Assembly (NCBI GenBank): GCA_001599715.1
Contig: BCHU01000002.1
Span: forward strand, 248,001-312,000
Length of the DNA stretch: 64,000 nucleotides
Direction: 5' to 3'
DNA from: Phaeotremella fagi
Lineage: Eukaryota > Basidiomycota > Tremellomycetes > Tremellales > Phaeotremellaceae
Shown piece by piece: positions 9,346-21,319 of the stretch. Each line of letters begins with the position of its first letter. Positions within the stretch are counted from its first letter, which is position 1. Under the pieces are notes generated by a model that saw only the letters and a program-made list of their open reading frames with translations, had not been told where the DNA came from and did no database searches. Both the position numbers and the translations under genes were made by a program.

Positions 9346-11509
9346 ATGACTTCCGCCTCTCATATCATGAAAACGACCCGTCGTGGTCGTCCATTCCTAA
9401 AAGTGAGTTAGAACTCGAATTACATATGTTTGATTCTTACACGACCTGATCTGATCTCACTTTATAGGACACTCATGACCTCTTTGCCACTCTAATGATC
9501 ACGCTCCCCTTAGAAGTTCATCGACAATTCTTCAAAACTTACCCAAACAGTTTTACAACGTAGGTTTAGTGATACTAAAGTAAATCCTGACATCCAGGGA
9601 CGACGCATGCAACAACCTTTCATCGCTCAAATTCTCTCAATCCAATCGTGGTCCGGATCCTAAAGAGACCAGTCGTATCATTACCACAACAACCACCACG
9701 ACATTTTCAATGAGCAGAGATATGGCAAAAGGGATATGTCAACTGTTCATGGATGCCCACTTGATTGAGAACGGTGCAGATCTAGGATCAATGAATTTCA
9801 ATGATCGAGGTGTCTACATGTTGACTGGTAAAGGTTTACATGTTTTGGAACGTTTCGTTGCCAAGAACGGTGTAGCTTCAGATCACCTCTTACCACTGTA
9901 CGCCAGTCAAAACATCATTCAAAAGATTCTCCATCTCGAACGTCGTAGTCAAGACGATGAACTCCTGATTACCAAGGGGGTAGTTGAAACAGTCTTCAAA
10001 CGTTTCGCAGGAAGTCATCCCAACGTTACTCGTTTGAATGAAGAGGATCTAGTCGCTCAGCTACATTCAAGACCTCATACCAAAGCGCCACCTCTTCCAC
10101 CAGGAGAGACAGTCGATAGATCACTCGGCGTCATCGTTCACAAAGTCTCAGCTCTCGCAGTTCCCTCTGACAACAAGAAAGGTCAATCTGAAGAGTACCA
10201 CTTTGCAGCTCTGTCCGCTTGTGATTGGTTGCTCGATTACGCTACTATTGTTGGGTTGGATGAAGCCGCTGAAGTCAGTGGTCAATTCGTTCGATACGGT
10301 CTTATCAGTTTGGTCTCTGACAAGGGAAAAGTTAAGGATGACAACTTGGTAGTTTCGGTTAAAGCTGGAGGACCAGGTGGTGGAGCTGGTGCCATTATGG
10401 TAGGTAAATGTCATTAGACTCATTCTGACCCTCAGCAAGAAGCAGAATTCCGTGCAACCGACAAGGCCATCTACAAAATCACCAAAGAAGGTATGGCAGT
10501 AGCCGATTGGACACGTAAACTCGGTTCCAACCCCAACGCCAACAATTCAAAATCAAACCTTCGTTCAGGTTCGTCACCAGCCCGATCATCAAACTCGGAA
10601 GAACAAATTCGTAACCCCACAGTGTCTGAAGTATCAGACAGACGTCGTGGAGATTACATCGATTCCGACACGGTCATCAACTTTAACGATCACGGTGGTA
10701 AAGATTCACATGCTGCTAGACTCAAACAGATTCTCGATGATACAGCTTTAAGATCTGTCTTCCGTGAATTCTTGAGATCAAACTTCTGTGAAGAGAATTT
10801 GAATTTCTGGTTGGAAGTTCAAGAATTCAAACGAAAATTCACAACTACGAGTTCAGCTGTTGCTACTCCTTCTGGTGGTGGGAAAGGTTCAAAAAGTAGT
10901 GGTCACGCCGCGATGGAGAAACATCAACAGGATTTGATCAACCAAGCGTTTGTCATCTATAACAGTAGGTCGGGTACCTTTTATAGTGTACTAATCTAAA
11001 TAGCCTACTTGGCTCCGGCTTCACCAAACGAATTAAACATTGATCACAATCTACGAGCCGAACTTATCAGTTACATGAATCAAATCTCTTCAGACAAAGA
11101 AGCCGGAATGAAAGGAACGATAGAACCAGGAGTCGGAAACACCCTCCACGCCAGTCAACTTCAAAACATGGTTAAACTTTATGAAAGAATTCAAGGTTAC
11201 ATTTTTAGATTGATGGCTACTGATTCAGTTCCAAAGTTTTCAAAGACAGAACGTGTAAGTGACGTCAACTATCACCGCTAAACCTTTTATAGTTCCTTAA
11301 CCTCATGAGATCAGTTCATGAATTCAACGAACACGACGCGAATCTAGCTTCTCAAACTGCTGATCTATCTTTGAAAGAGAAGGAAGATCGTCCAAGTCCT
11401 ACCAGAGCTTATCTGACTATTTCCCAGGTAGGTCTTTGGTGATAGCTACGTGACTGACACCCAGGCTGCGAGTGAAAAACAAGCTGCGTTGAATAAACAA
11501 CTTGCTTAA
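9346..11509 (+). CDS. CRG1: Regulator of G-protein signalling with DEP region (Sst2/FlbA/Crg1 type)
   Basis: Predicted 636 residues from seven exons: 9346-9402, 9468-9559, 9598-10399, 10436-10964, 11004-11254, 11293-11427 and 11465-11509. The N-terminal ~350 residues have the DEP-like organisation of fungal RGS proteins (DTHDLFATLMITLPLEVHRQ..., then MAKGICQLFMDAHLIENGAD... and a second block GLDEAAEVSGQFVRYGLI). The RGS box starts near residue 403 with LKQILDDTALRSVFREFLRS, then NFCEENLNFWLEVQEFK, and ends with the helix FLNLMRSVHEFNEHD. A Ser/Gly-rich insert follows the EFKRKF helix. Such proteins speed up GTP hydrolysis on Galpha subunits of the pheromone or nutrient pathway, tethered to receptors by DEP. 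The symbol follows the Cryptococcus ortholog with this domain order, and the assignment is by architecture. Confidence 0.9.
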
Positions 11510-11763
11510 GCTCTTCTCGAATCCTGCTTCAACTCCACCCTACCGTTATATATCTGTGCATATCATACCATTTCATTATCTTATTCCCTTGTTTGTTCTT
11601 GTGGAATCGTCAGCGATGATACATGTCTTGTTTGATACGCTTATAGTTTAGTTTATTAATGTCAAAGATATCTATCTTGTCTTCTTGTAGATATACTTGT
11701 TAGATGCATCTCATCCTTTTAAATCGTTGACGAATATACATGAGTAGTCGGGATCTACACACC

Positions 11764-14700
11764 CTAATCCAATTGAGCGGTGACCAACTCTAAAATCTCT
11801 CTTGTAGATTTACCGACGTTCTTCAAATCCTTCGTAACAGCCTGCCAAACAGGTCCATGATGTGGACTAGCTTCTATACATTTCTCAATAACCTTCTCCT
11901 GTCGTTCCTGCAATACGTCAGCGAGACGCAAATCATGATCAAGACTTACCACCTCCCCATGTTGCCTTTCAAATTTCAACCACAACCCCCAAGCATCACC
12001 CCAATCACTGTTAGCAGTAATGGCGTTACCCATCCATTGTCTAGTTTTCTCTATTTTCCTTTCTGACCAGAACAGTTTAGCAACTGCACCGATGACCATT
12101 GGATGTTCACCTGCTTTCTTGAGTGCATCGACAGATTTACTTTTACGTTGTTGAGGTTGTTCCATGAATATCGTCATTGACCACAGGATCGGTGAAGTTG
12201 GACATTCTTGCATGGCTATAACGTCAGTGACACTCGATCACTTTACTTACCCCTGGCCAACAAAGATTTCGCTTGTTGAGTCCCACCAGCTCTTTCTTCA
12301 ATCTTGACACTCTCCGCCCAAAGCTCATCGTTCTTCGGATTGAACAACCTAGCTTTCTCCAACAAACTTCTGGCTTTGATAACTACACCAGCTTTCTCTT
12401 CTAATCTCGAAGAAAGAATCCAAAGGGGTATAGATTTCGGACACGATTTGCAACCTGCTGCAAAGGCTGATCTAGCTGATACGACGTCGTCCTTTGAATC
12501 GTAAATCTGTCCACGGATCATATAAAGTTTATCGAATTGAGGGAATTTCTTGATAGCTTCGGATAAAGTTTCCAGCGCTTGATCGAGTTGACCTAATTGA
12601 CGTTCGAGTACCGCTGATTTCATCCAAATCTAAACGACGTCAGTACAATTTCCAAACCCCGACTTACCCTTTCCGTATCCGCTTGAGCTCTAGCTTTCTC
12701 CAAGATTTGTTGAGCCGCAGACATCTCACCAGTTTCCGCAGCGATCTTGGCAGCTGCCAAAAAGATGGATTCAGAATCTTCGTTCTGTTTGAAAGCTTCT
12801 GCCAAGATAGCCTGGGCCCCAACAACATCTCCTCCAACCCATTTCTCTTTCGCTGCCATGAGCCAAAGGACTTCAGCTCTGGGACAATGTTCCACACCCT
12901 TGGCAAGGATATCTTGGACCGCTTGTCTATAGAGGGTTAGTTTCATCCTTCAAACAGGACTTACGGAGTTCCATGAGCTTTCTCAAATTCAGCCGCTTTT
13001 CTCCAGACGGACGATGACTCTGGGAAAGTTTCTAAAAGTACGACAAAGACAGCCCTCGCAACTTCAAAGAATCCACCTTTAGCAGCTCGTTCCGCGTCTT
13101 CCAACCAAACACTTTTCCTGTCTTCTTCTTCAACATCCAAGTGGATAGTGGCTTTGACGATTCCCTGGGCAGTAAGAGGACTACCTTCAGATTCACATCG
13201 TTCAGCTTCTTGCAACCACTGTTCTCTCGATAAAATCGTTTGGTTCTTTTTCAAAGAGGATACAGCGAATTTCAATAGTTTATCGACTTGACTTGCGAGT
13301 TTACGTGTTCTTTCAGCATCATCTTCAATTTTAACTGCAGAGACTGCCAACGGTGATTGTTCAGCTAATCTACCCGCTGCTATCCAAATTTCGTGTGACG
13401 TTGGTATCCTCTTTCGAGCAGAGTTCAAAACTTGCTGAGCCTTTTCTGGAGTTTCGAGACGAGCTAAGGTGAGCCACAATTCGACTGACGTTGGGATGAC
13501 CTCGACCGCTCTTGTGAGTAACACTCGAGCGTCTTCAGGATCGGTTTCGAGATTGACCGTTTCTTTCCATAAACGAACAGAGTTGGGGATAAACTCCAGA
13601 GCTACTAGTCAGAACAATTTCAACAGGGAACCTACCCTTCCGTAGAACACGTTTCTTGGCCATGACGTCTGCTTCCAATTGAGCAGCCTTCATCCAGATC
13701 TTTACCGATTGAGGAACATGTTGAACAGCTCTGCCGAGGATGACTTTGGCGTTTTCGGGGGTCTAAGGGTTAGCTAGGAAGAGATCTTGACTCACATTCA
13801 GTTCAGCAGCGTGAAACCAGACATCTTCACTTTTGGGACATTTCTCACATCCTTCGGCGATGATTTTTCTTGCCGCTACCATCTTTTTCGCGTGGACTGG
13901 AGGTTAGCTAATGAGCACCACTGTGACATACCTTCCAACGACGCTGCGGCGATCCAACCAGGTGCATGTTTAGGATTACTTTGAATCAAGTTTTGTAAAA
14001 GTTGACGAGCTTGTTTGATATCACTGGTGTTGTTAGAGAGAATCACATGTGTGACTTACCCAATCTGAGCGTCACTCTGTAGAACTTGACTGTTGAGTGC
14101 CGTCATGTAGCCTCTTGGATCGACACTAGTAGATGAACCATTTGCAGCGTCTTTCGAAACCTGTCACAGGTCAGCGAGAACCTCAGACACACCTACCTGA
14201 TCCAAACGAAGTGACAAGACTCTATCTCTAGCGTTACCGATCGAAACCAAATCCGTCATGGTTCCATCTGCAGGTGTTTCTAGTCCAGTACCCTATTTAT
14301 TAGCAAAGTATTGTGACGAATCGCTTACATCTTGTTGCTTGGCGTCCAGTTCACCCAACACCGTGTTTCTCCCTACAGCATCCGTCAAAACAGTATCACT
14401 GACAGCATAAAATCTGCCATTCTGATTCTCCTCCAATCTCATGTTATGTTTACGTCTTTTACCAGTCAGATTACCGGCTTCAGGTATCGAATCCCAATCT
14501 GTATCCGTCAACGTCGAAAGAGCTCTTTTCAAATCAGCGAACTGAGTTTGGAGTTTAGGGTTGTTGGCACGTTCTTTGGCAGCTGCTAAAGCTTCTGCCT
14601 CCTCTCTCCTACTCCTTCTACGATCTTCGATTCTTTCTTCGACACTGTCCCAGATCCTATCAGCTTCTTCGTCATCGGCTTCGTAAACTGTTCCAGCGAA

Positions 14701-15133
14701 CAAATTCCTTTCGTCATCGGGATCCTGGAAGGCTTCCGGATCTGTAACTTCTTCTCCACGTTTAGCCATGGCGTCTCTGGTATGGTGTTAGTGGGAATAT
14801 GCATGGTGAAATGACTCACGCTATCGTCTCTGCACTGGGTCCTTCTCGAGCAGGTCCAATATCAGACCGTGTGGTGAAACCAGAAGCACTAAGTGGTGTC
14901 AGCTAATTCAAGTCCTCGGTGAAGACAGCTAGCTCACCCTCTACCAAGACCAGCGACATAAGAGGCTGGAGCCGCCATCTAAAAAAGGTAAATCAGCAAA
15001 ACAAACCTCAAAATGGTCGTCCAGACTTCCAACTTGCACCAAATTGAAGCTAGAAAAGAGGGGATTCACGTACGTTCAAAAAGTTGTATCTTACATCCTT
15101 GGGCACGTGTCTTACTGTACCCAAATTCGACAT
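11764..15133 (-). CDS. PRP6: Pre-mRNA splicing factor PRP6 (U4/U6.U5 tri-snRNP)
   Basis: Thirteen exons sum exactly to 953 codons plus stop. The N-terminus carries the Prp1/Prp6 signature: FLN at the end of exon 1 (15074-15133), then APASYVAGLGRGASGFTTRS and DIGPAR across the next two exons, then an acidic charged stretch (FQDPDDERNLFAGTVYEADD). The remainder is a long array of HAT/TPR-type helical repeats (VWFHAAELN, SVELWLTLARLE, HEIWIAAGRLAEQ, VLWLMAAKEKW, IWMKSAVLERQLG). Prp6 bridges U5 and U4/U6 snRNPs. The exon 1/2 donor was placed at 15073 because FLN directly before the APASYV block agrees with other fungal Prp6 proteins. An alternative donor 21 nt upstream is also in phase. It shares a 203-bp promoter with CFD1. 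Confidence 0.95.
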
Positions 15134-15336
15134 CTTGAAGAGCTACGACGATGTAGAAACGAAAGAATGAAAGAGAAATGAAAAGAAATCAAGAAAATAA
15201 CCAAGAAGTTGAATGGTTAAATGGTGGCAACTGGCTAGATTAATTACGTAAGAGTTTCTACCTCCACCTAAAAGTTGAAGCTGCTTGATAATAGTAACAA
15301 TAACATCTACATCTTCTCAAATCTACATAGAATACC

Positions 15337-16319
15337 ATGGCAACACCTATAGACACACCAGTAGCGCAGCGACTATCATCAGTGAAAAATGTTATCATAG
15401 TACTATCAGGAAAGGGTAAGTCAAAACGTACTTTAACTTTCAACTGACCAAATCTTTAGGCGGAGTTGGAAAATCCTCATCCTCAGTTCAACTAGCCTTA
15501 TCACTCCTGAATCAATCCCCCCAAACCCGAGTCGGCCTATTGGATCTTGACCTAACCGGTCCCTCGATACCAAGAATGGTAGGACTCGACACACCAACGG
15601 CTACAGTTCATCAATCTTCTTTAGGCTGGGTACCAGTTTACGTGGATAAATCGAAAAGATTCGGAGTCATGTCGATCGGTTTCCTTTTGAATTCCAAAAA
15701 CGACAGTGTAGTTTGGAGAGGACCAAAGAAAGATGGTATGATCCGTCAATTCCTTTCAGAAGTTCGTTGGGGGGATTTAGATTATTTGGTGATAGACACA
15801 CCACCTGGTACATCTGACGAACACATTTCGCTGTTAACCCATTTACATCCTTTATTCATTTCAACCATCGACAAACCAACGACACCATCTTCTATACTCA
15901 TCACCACACCCCAGAAAACGGCTTTGAACGATACACTGAAATCGCTTTCTTTCACTCGGAAACTCAATTTACCTGTGCTAGGGTTAGTGGAGAATATGTC
16001 TGGATACGTTTGTCCGTGTTGTGGAGAGATCAGTGATTGTTTCGGTAGGGGCGGGGGTGAGGATATGGCTTTGAACGAGGGTTTGGGTTGGTTAGGTAGA
16101 GTCCCGATTGACACTGTGTTGGTTGGTTTGTTGGATAGCGTTTCTAAAGGTGAAATACCGGCGACGGGTTTGGTCGAGGGTGAAACAGAAGAGTTCCCTT
16201 TGTTGGACAAGTACCTCGCTACGACTTCTTCAAAAGTTTGGAAAGATATCACCGACACTGTGGTTAAGAAGATTGAGGAACGGAAAGAGGTCATCAAAGC
16301 GAGATTGCAGGGGTTATAG
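15337..16319 (+). CDS. CFD1: Cytosolic Fe-S cluster assembly factor CFD1 (NUBP2/Mrp-type P-loop NTPase)
   Basis: 312 residues from two exons (15337-15415, 15460-16319). The deviant Walker A loop SGKGGVGKSS is split by the intron after its first glycine. Further motifs are [25 protein letters not shown] (Walker B/switch) and near residue 220 [14 protein letters not shown], whose CxxC cysteines bind the bridging 4Fe-4S cluster. The short form lacks the N-terminal cysteine motif of Nbp35, so it is Cfd1 rather than Nbp35. Cfd1-Nbp35 is the scaffold of the cytosolic Fe-S assembly pathway. The gene converges on the Zn2Cys6 factor gene, with 218 bp between stops. Confidence 0.95.
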
Positions 16320-16537
16320 ATATAGACTTGTTGTATTAGCATAGCATGGTATACATTGAAAAAAAAACCAAGACTACGACAAATTATCAATCCTCTCCCA
16401 TTCCCCAACTTTAATATCAACGCCCATAGAAATGTTCCTAAAAGTCAGTCCCAAACCAAATCCAAACACTCACTCCAAAACATGACCTTCAACCTCGGCG
16501 AAACGAAGTTTTTTACCCTACCATCAGCTTCCCAAAC

Positions 16538-18933
16538 CTACCCAAAACCTACCAAAACCGAAACGGCTCTCTTAATTTCTTCCCTCATTCTCTCCAACTC
16601 CTCAACCCTAGATTCCTCTTTCGGTATCCCCGCCAATCTAGCTTTTGTTTTCACGCAGAATCGACCGACAAGGAACCAAAGGACTGCTGCGAACAGATCG
16701 TGACCGTCTACATTTTTAGTATGGTTATTTTTCGAACACCTACCTAGAGATCCGTCTCCAGTGGCTAATGAGATTTTTGTACGATCTACGAAATTTTTCG
16801 CTGACTCGATGGATTTGGTTAATGACGCTTCTGCTTCCACTGGGGTGAAGGCGTCTATCTCTTCCTTGGCATGGAGGAACATCATCGCACTGGAATCAGC
16901 TCTGACAGACATTCGACCTACGCATGTAACGTCATCCAAGGTTCGTTCAGTGGATCGACCTGAGTTTGACCTGTCGTATGTCTGAAAGGTGGAAGTGTAG
17001 CCATGTATCGCCTGCAAATCTGTAGAAGAAGAGCTGTACGTTCGGGTGGTGTTTCACTTGCAGGTTTGTCGTAGAGTCTAAAATGAGTTTTGCACTGGGT
17101 CACGACCCACCTCGTCGCATGATACAACAAAGTCATTCCTTTGTACAGCGCCGTAGCGTCCGAGTCACTTTCACCAGTCCCTGCTGATCCGTTAGCAGTC
17201 ATCAGGTCGATGAGTGTTCGATTGTCCATAAGCGCTGTTGCCTGAGGGTCAGTGCTGTTGTCTACACCACTTACATCTTCATAATTGTCATGAGGCCACG
17301 GTGTCGTTATCTCATGTTGATCGAAAGCTACAGTCAGTGTCCATACGTTGCATAAGCATACCACTTGGCCAACCCCAACCTACATCGTTAGCGTAACCTT
17401 TACATCACTTACCAATTGCCGAAGCCATATCACAAGAATAAATTTGCCAACTAAATGTCAGTTCTGTTCACTCCATTACTTACAATAGATCAATCCGTTC
17501 ACCCAGCTCCTTTATCGTTTTTGGAGGCTCAGAAACAACGAGTTTAGGTCTGACCACTCTGATCTTCCTTTCCCTAACGATATTCGGATCATTATCACCT
17601 CGACCTAAACCTAACAATCCAGCACCTATGCCACCTAGTTTACCTAAACCAGTTGACCAACATAGAGCGGCTCCTGAACCCGCTTCACCCCAACCTTCAA
17701 GAAATCTCGATTCGGAATAAAGAGTCCTCGCTCGTATACCGTTGGCAGCTATAATATCTAATAAACGTGGATCGGCGTTGGCGACTGCCATTGCGGAATG
17801 GAGACGACCAGGTGCGAGAAGTAAATGTGATAAGCGTGATACTCTGTTTTGCGATGAAAGGGATGGCGACGGTGAGAGAGGTAAGAGGAACGGGAGTAGT
17901 GACAGGATCAACGCGGGATGTGGGGGAGATGTTGAAGATGGCGACAATCTCAATGCCAGAGTTGAGGGTTGAAGTGCAAGATGTAAGAATGGAACGGACG
18001 GTGGGAAGAGATACAATTGTAGCCTAAAGTCAGATAGAACTTGACAAACACTCACAGATGAGCAACGACCTTTTCCCCAACACCTTTACCACCTTCGACG
18101 GCTTTGACTATCTCCGAAACGATAACCTCCTCAGTCATCCCTTCCCAAGGCCAATCGTTCACCGTACCGTTTTGATTTCTGACAGGACCTCCATCTGCCG
18201 CCGCAGCATCAGCCAAAGTCATTAAATCAGGTTCAACTCTTTTAGGTGGAGTCTCCAAAGCTCCATAATTGTCAAACGTAAATCCGATATCAGAGTTGAT
18301 ACCTTGTAACCAGTAGTTACCATCTGTCAAACCAGAAACTCCAAAATGTTGCAACATGGCAGGGGACGTTTCGTCCGTTGTCGCAGGTGAAATATAATTC
18401 ACGATGTTGGTAGGGTTATCGTTCGGTGAACCGTCTAAACGTTTTTCCAATTCAACCAATCTATCCTCTAGAATCTTGACCCGACTTCTCTGTCTCTTTT
18501 GGGAATAAACACATTCTCTACCCGTTCTAGCGCACGCTGAACAACTCGGAGTTTCAGCTGTACACTTTAATTTTCTTTTTTTACAGAATTCACAAGCTCC
18601 ACCACGAGCTAGCATCGTAGCTCTTGAAGTTGCTTTACGTTTTGGTGGGGGGTCGTCTTGAGTGGGCGCCAAGTCGGTTAGATCGGTTGAACCTAGATCC
18701 ATGGAGTTAATTTGAGTTAATGAAGGGTCTATTTGGACGTCGGAGAAATCGTTACGATGGTGTTGATCTTGATCTGGGTCTTGGGTCGAGTTGAAGAGGT
18801 TTAGATTGTCTAGAGCGGTCATTGTTTCGTCTGGTGGACGTGGGATTGGACCGAGGCCGTTACTAGGGGTTAGTACTGGGTGCATCGTAAAGTCTACTCA
18901 CGAATCGTATATTGGATCGAATGAGCTTGACAT
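16538..18933 (-). CDS. Zn(II)2Cys6 fungal transcription factor
   Basis: I place the start at 18933 rather than at the first Met of the long ORF (18885). Exon 1 (18902-18933, MSSSFDPIYDS) splices in frame across 18863-18901 into NGLGPIPRPPDETM. Exon 2 is 18056-18862 and exon 3 is 17484-18023, and several short exons follow, ending at TAG 16538. The binuclear zinc cluster CEFCKKRKLKCTAETPSC plus SACARTGREC has the C-x2-C-x6-C-x6-C-x2-C-x6-C spacing. A short coiled coil follows (VKILEDRLVELEKRL). The remainder, including WQIYSCDMASAIGWGWPS, resembles the fungal transcription-factor middle homology region. Targets cannot be predicted. Confidence 0.9.
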
Positions 18934-19295
18934 TGTGGGTGTATTTGTACTGGATATGATACTCTTATCTGTGTGGTTGTTGACAGAAGAAAGAAACAAG
19001 GAATTAACTATCAAACTCCACCTTTTTAACGGAGGCGGGTTCAGTGACCGTTTCAAGACAGTTTTATTTACCATTATTATTTACACTTTATCCCAGATAG
19101 TTTTATTAGTAAATTTACTAATGCCGCCTCGATTGCATTAGTAACTGATTTGTTAGTGGCCACGGTGGGGCCTCGATCTGGTGATCGTCTTCTAATAATA
19201 GCCGGTAACTCTCTCATCATACGATAAGTACAACATCCACCTACAACAACCATGAAATCTAGTATCAATCTATAACCGCATCTACCTCACACCAA

Positions 19296-20133
19296 ATGTC
19301 AATCACAACAACACCCAATCCATCTCCTACAACCACCACCCCAACCTCTACCCAATCAACCATAGAACTACCCACCTCAACAGTCATCTCCATAGGACTA
19401 GGTTTCGTAGGGGTAGCAGTTGGGATCCTCTTCGTCACCTTAATCCTAAGAATCATAAAAGTCTATCGAGCATACAAAGTACAAGTTCGACAAGGTGAAC
19501 AATTAACGTTCAGGGAGGCATGGCAACAGTCTGGTGGATGGTGGGGATATTTCACGGCTGGAATGGGAGGTGGGGAGAGTGTCATGATCGGGGGTGGTGG
19601 TCATTTCTTGGATGACAGACAGAGACGATGGTTGGAATTGATCAGTTTGATGAGAGACGTTAATGGTGAACAGGTTGGGTTGGTTGAGATTGGTGAAAAC
19701 CCTAGATTGTATGAATTGGAGGTTGGATGGGAGGGTAAAGAGGTTAATCCGGTATCGGGTGATTGTGTCGTAAGTTTTGACTTAATTTTCTGCTGACTTT
19801 TAGCCTCTGGCTGTACTACCCTCTCAACATACGGAGATGACACCGGTCCCACCTTCACTCTCAGTTTCTTTGATTATACTTATGCCAGACGACTTGCCAT
19901 CGATACAACTGGACGAACCGGAAATTCCAAATTTAGTCATTGGAACGACAATGTTGATACCGATGATCACATCGAATCGTGTCTCCATTTCATCCGATGG
20001 GGACCAGAAAATTGATAAAGACAAGTCTGAAATCACAGAACTCGAATACGCGTCGTCGGATATAGGTGAAACACAGGGTCATCGAGCATGCTGGATCAAG
20101 AAGAACGATCAATGGGTGGTGGAAGGGATTTAG
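19296..20133 (+). CDS. Single-pass membrane protein, unknown function
   Basis: 267 residues in two exons (19296-19769, 19804-20133, intron phase 0). The first ~28 residues are Thr/Ser/Pro-rich, then one hydrophobic helix (VISIGLGFVGVAVGILFVTL, about residues 29-52), then a basic juxtamembrane part (RIIKVYRAYKVQVRQGEQ). The rest is a soluble domain with two Gly-rich stretches (GGWWGYFTAGMGGGES) and an acidic end. There is no signal peptide before the helix, so a short glycosylatable N-terminus outside and a cytosolic C-terminal domain is the likely topology. I do not recognise the family. Confidence 0.75.
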
Positions 20134-20218
20134 TGGTAACGTAAAACTGTATCTATATCTTGGGATCATGAGAGCTAGTGTTGTTGTGATGAATAGGTTA
20201 TTGTATTGATTCATCCCG

Positions 20219-21151
20219 CTACTTTCCAAACAGACCCATAAACCTGGTCCTAACACCTTCCCAACTATCCACAGCCGGTCTCACATCTAAATGAAAAGCC
20301 AAAGAAGTCCTATTTTGAGCGTCCGATCTCCCAGTATAGAAATCAATCACATAACGAATTTCCTTTCCACATCTTGAAACTATCCAATCATGTCGATCAA
20401 AAGGTGCGTTATACCTAGCGAATCAGTTCAATTCCCAATCTAATATAACCCACCCTAAAGCCATTTTCAACAAAGCCTTGGGACTCCTTTCCTGAGGTTT
20501 CCCAACGAAACTAATCAACTTGACTCCACCACATTTATCCCCACCCATCCCGTTTTCCCATTTCAACAATTCCTCCCAAGCCTTTTCGTTAACGGCGTTA
20601 TGGATGGGTACAATCGTCTTCATATCTTTCAAATTCGGGTTATGGTTCTTTCGTAGCATGGCATTAAAGAATTGTTGTTCAGAGGGGTAAACCCATTTCT
20701 CATCTTTTGACGGTTCAGGTAGATGGGAATTTTCAGTGTTACTCGTTGAGACAGTGGATGCTAATCCACGGGGTATGGACGATATCACTCTGGTGGTTGG
20801 TAGTTGATTAGGATCTTCTGGTAATGTTTGGTTCGATTGGGGATGGAATGGATGTGGGGAAGAGGAACTGGGGTTGGAATTGGAGTTGGATAACCAGATA
20901 GATCTGGTTTCGTGATCTACTGGACATTCTGAGGGGTTGCTGGTTGATGAAACTGGATGTGGGGGTGTGGAATTGTTTTTCAACCATGTCGATCGAGTGG
21001 TGTGGTCAACTGGACATTTGTCTGTTTCCGGTGGAGATGGAGGGGTAGACGTTGATGTCGAAGCTGAGGCGGAGGTAGAAGCTGTAGTGAATGGCCACAT
21101 GAGAATGTAGAGTTGCGAAAGAATTGAAGAATTCATAATGTTGATTTTCAA
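20219..21151 (-). CDS. CYC3: Holocytochrome c synthase (cytochrome c heme lyase)
   Basis: Two exons (20454-21151, 20415-20453 intron, 20219-20414), up to 297 residues. There are two heme-regulatory CPV motifs ([13 protein letters not shown] and [13 protein letters not shown]). The catalytic part reads [36 protein letters not shown] and, across the intron, [19 protein letters not shown] followed by YVIDFYTG, the core blocks of HCCS. The enzyme attaches heme to apocytochrome c in the mitochondrial intermembrane space. The ORF starts at 21151, but an internal Met 18 residues on (MWPFTTAS) is an equally good start. Confidence 0.95.
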
Positions 21152-21319
21152 GAAAAGTTGATACTCGCCACGTGGTTTTATGCACTGTACTATTTACGAC
21201 CACTACGACCACTACGACTAACATCAACATCCTCACCAAACACAAGACCTATCAATCCCCAACTCCCCCCTACTCTCCAACCTACCCCCTGAAACTCCCA
21301 AAGGAATCATGAGATCACG

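Noticed and set aside
18863..18885. ATG at 18885 as start of the Zn2Cys6 factor
   Set aside because: This ATG lies inside a well-formed intron (18863-18901). An upstream exon (18902-18933) joins in frame and gives a better N-terminus.
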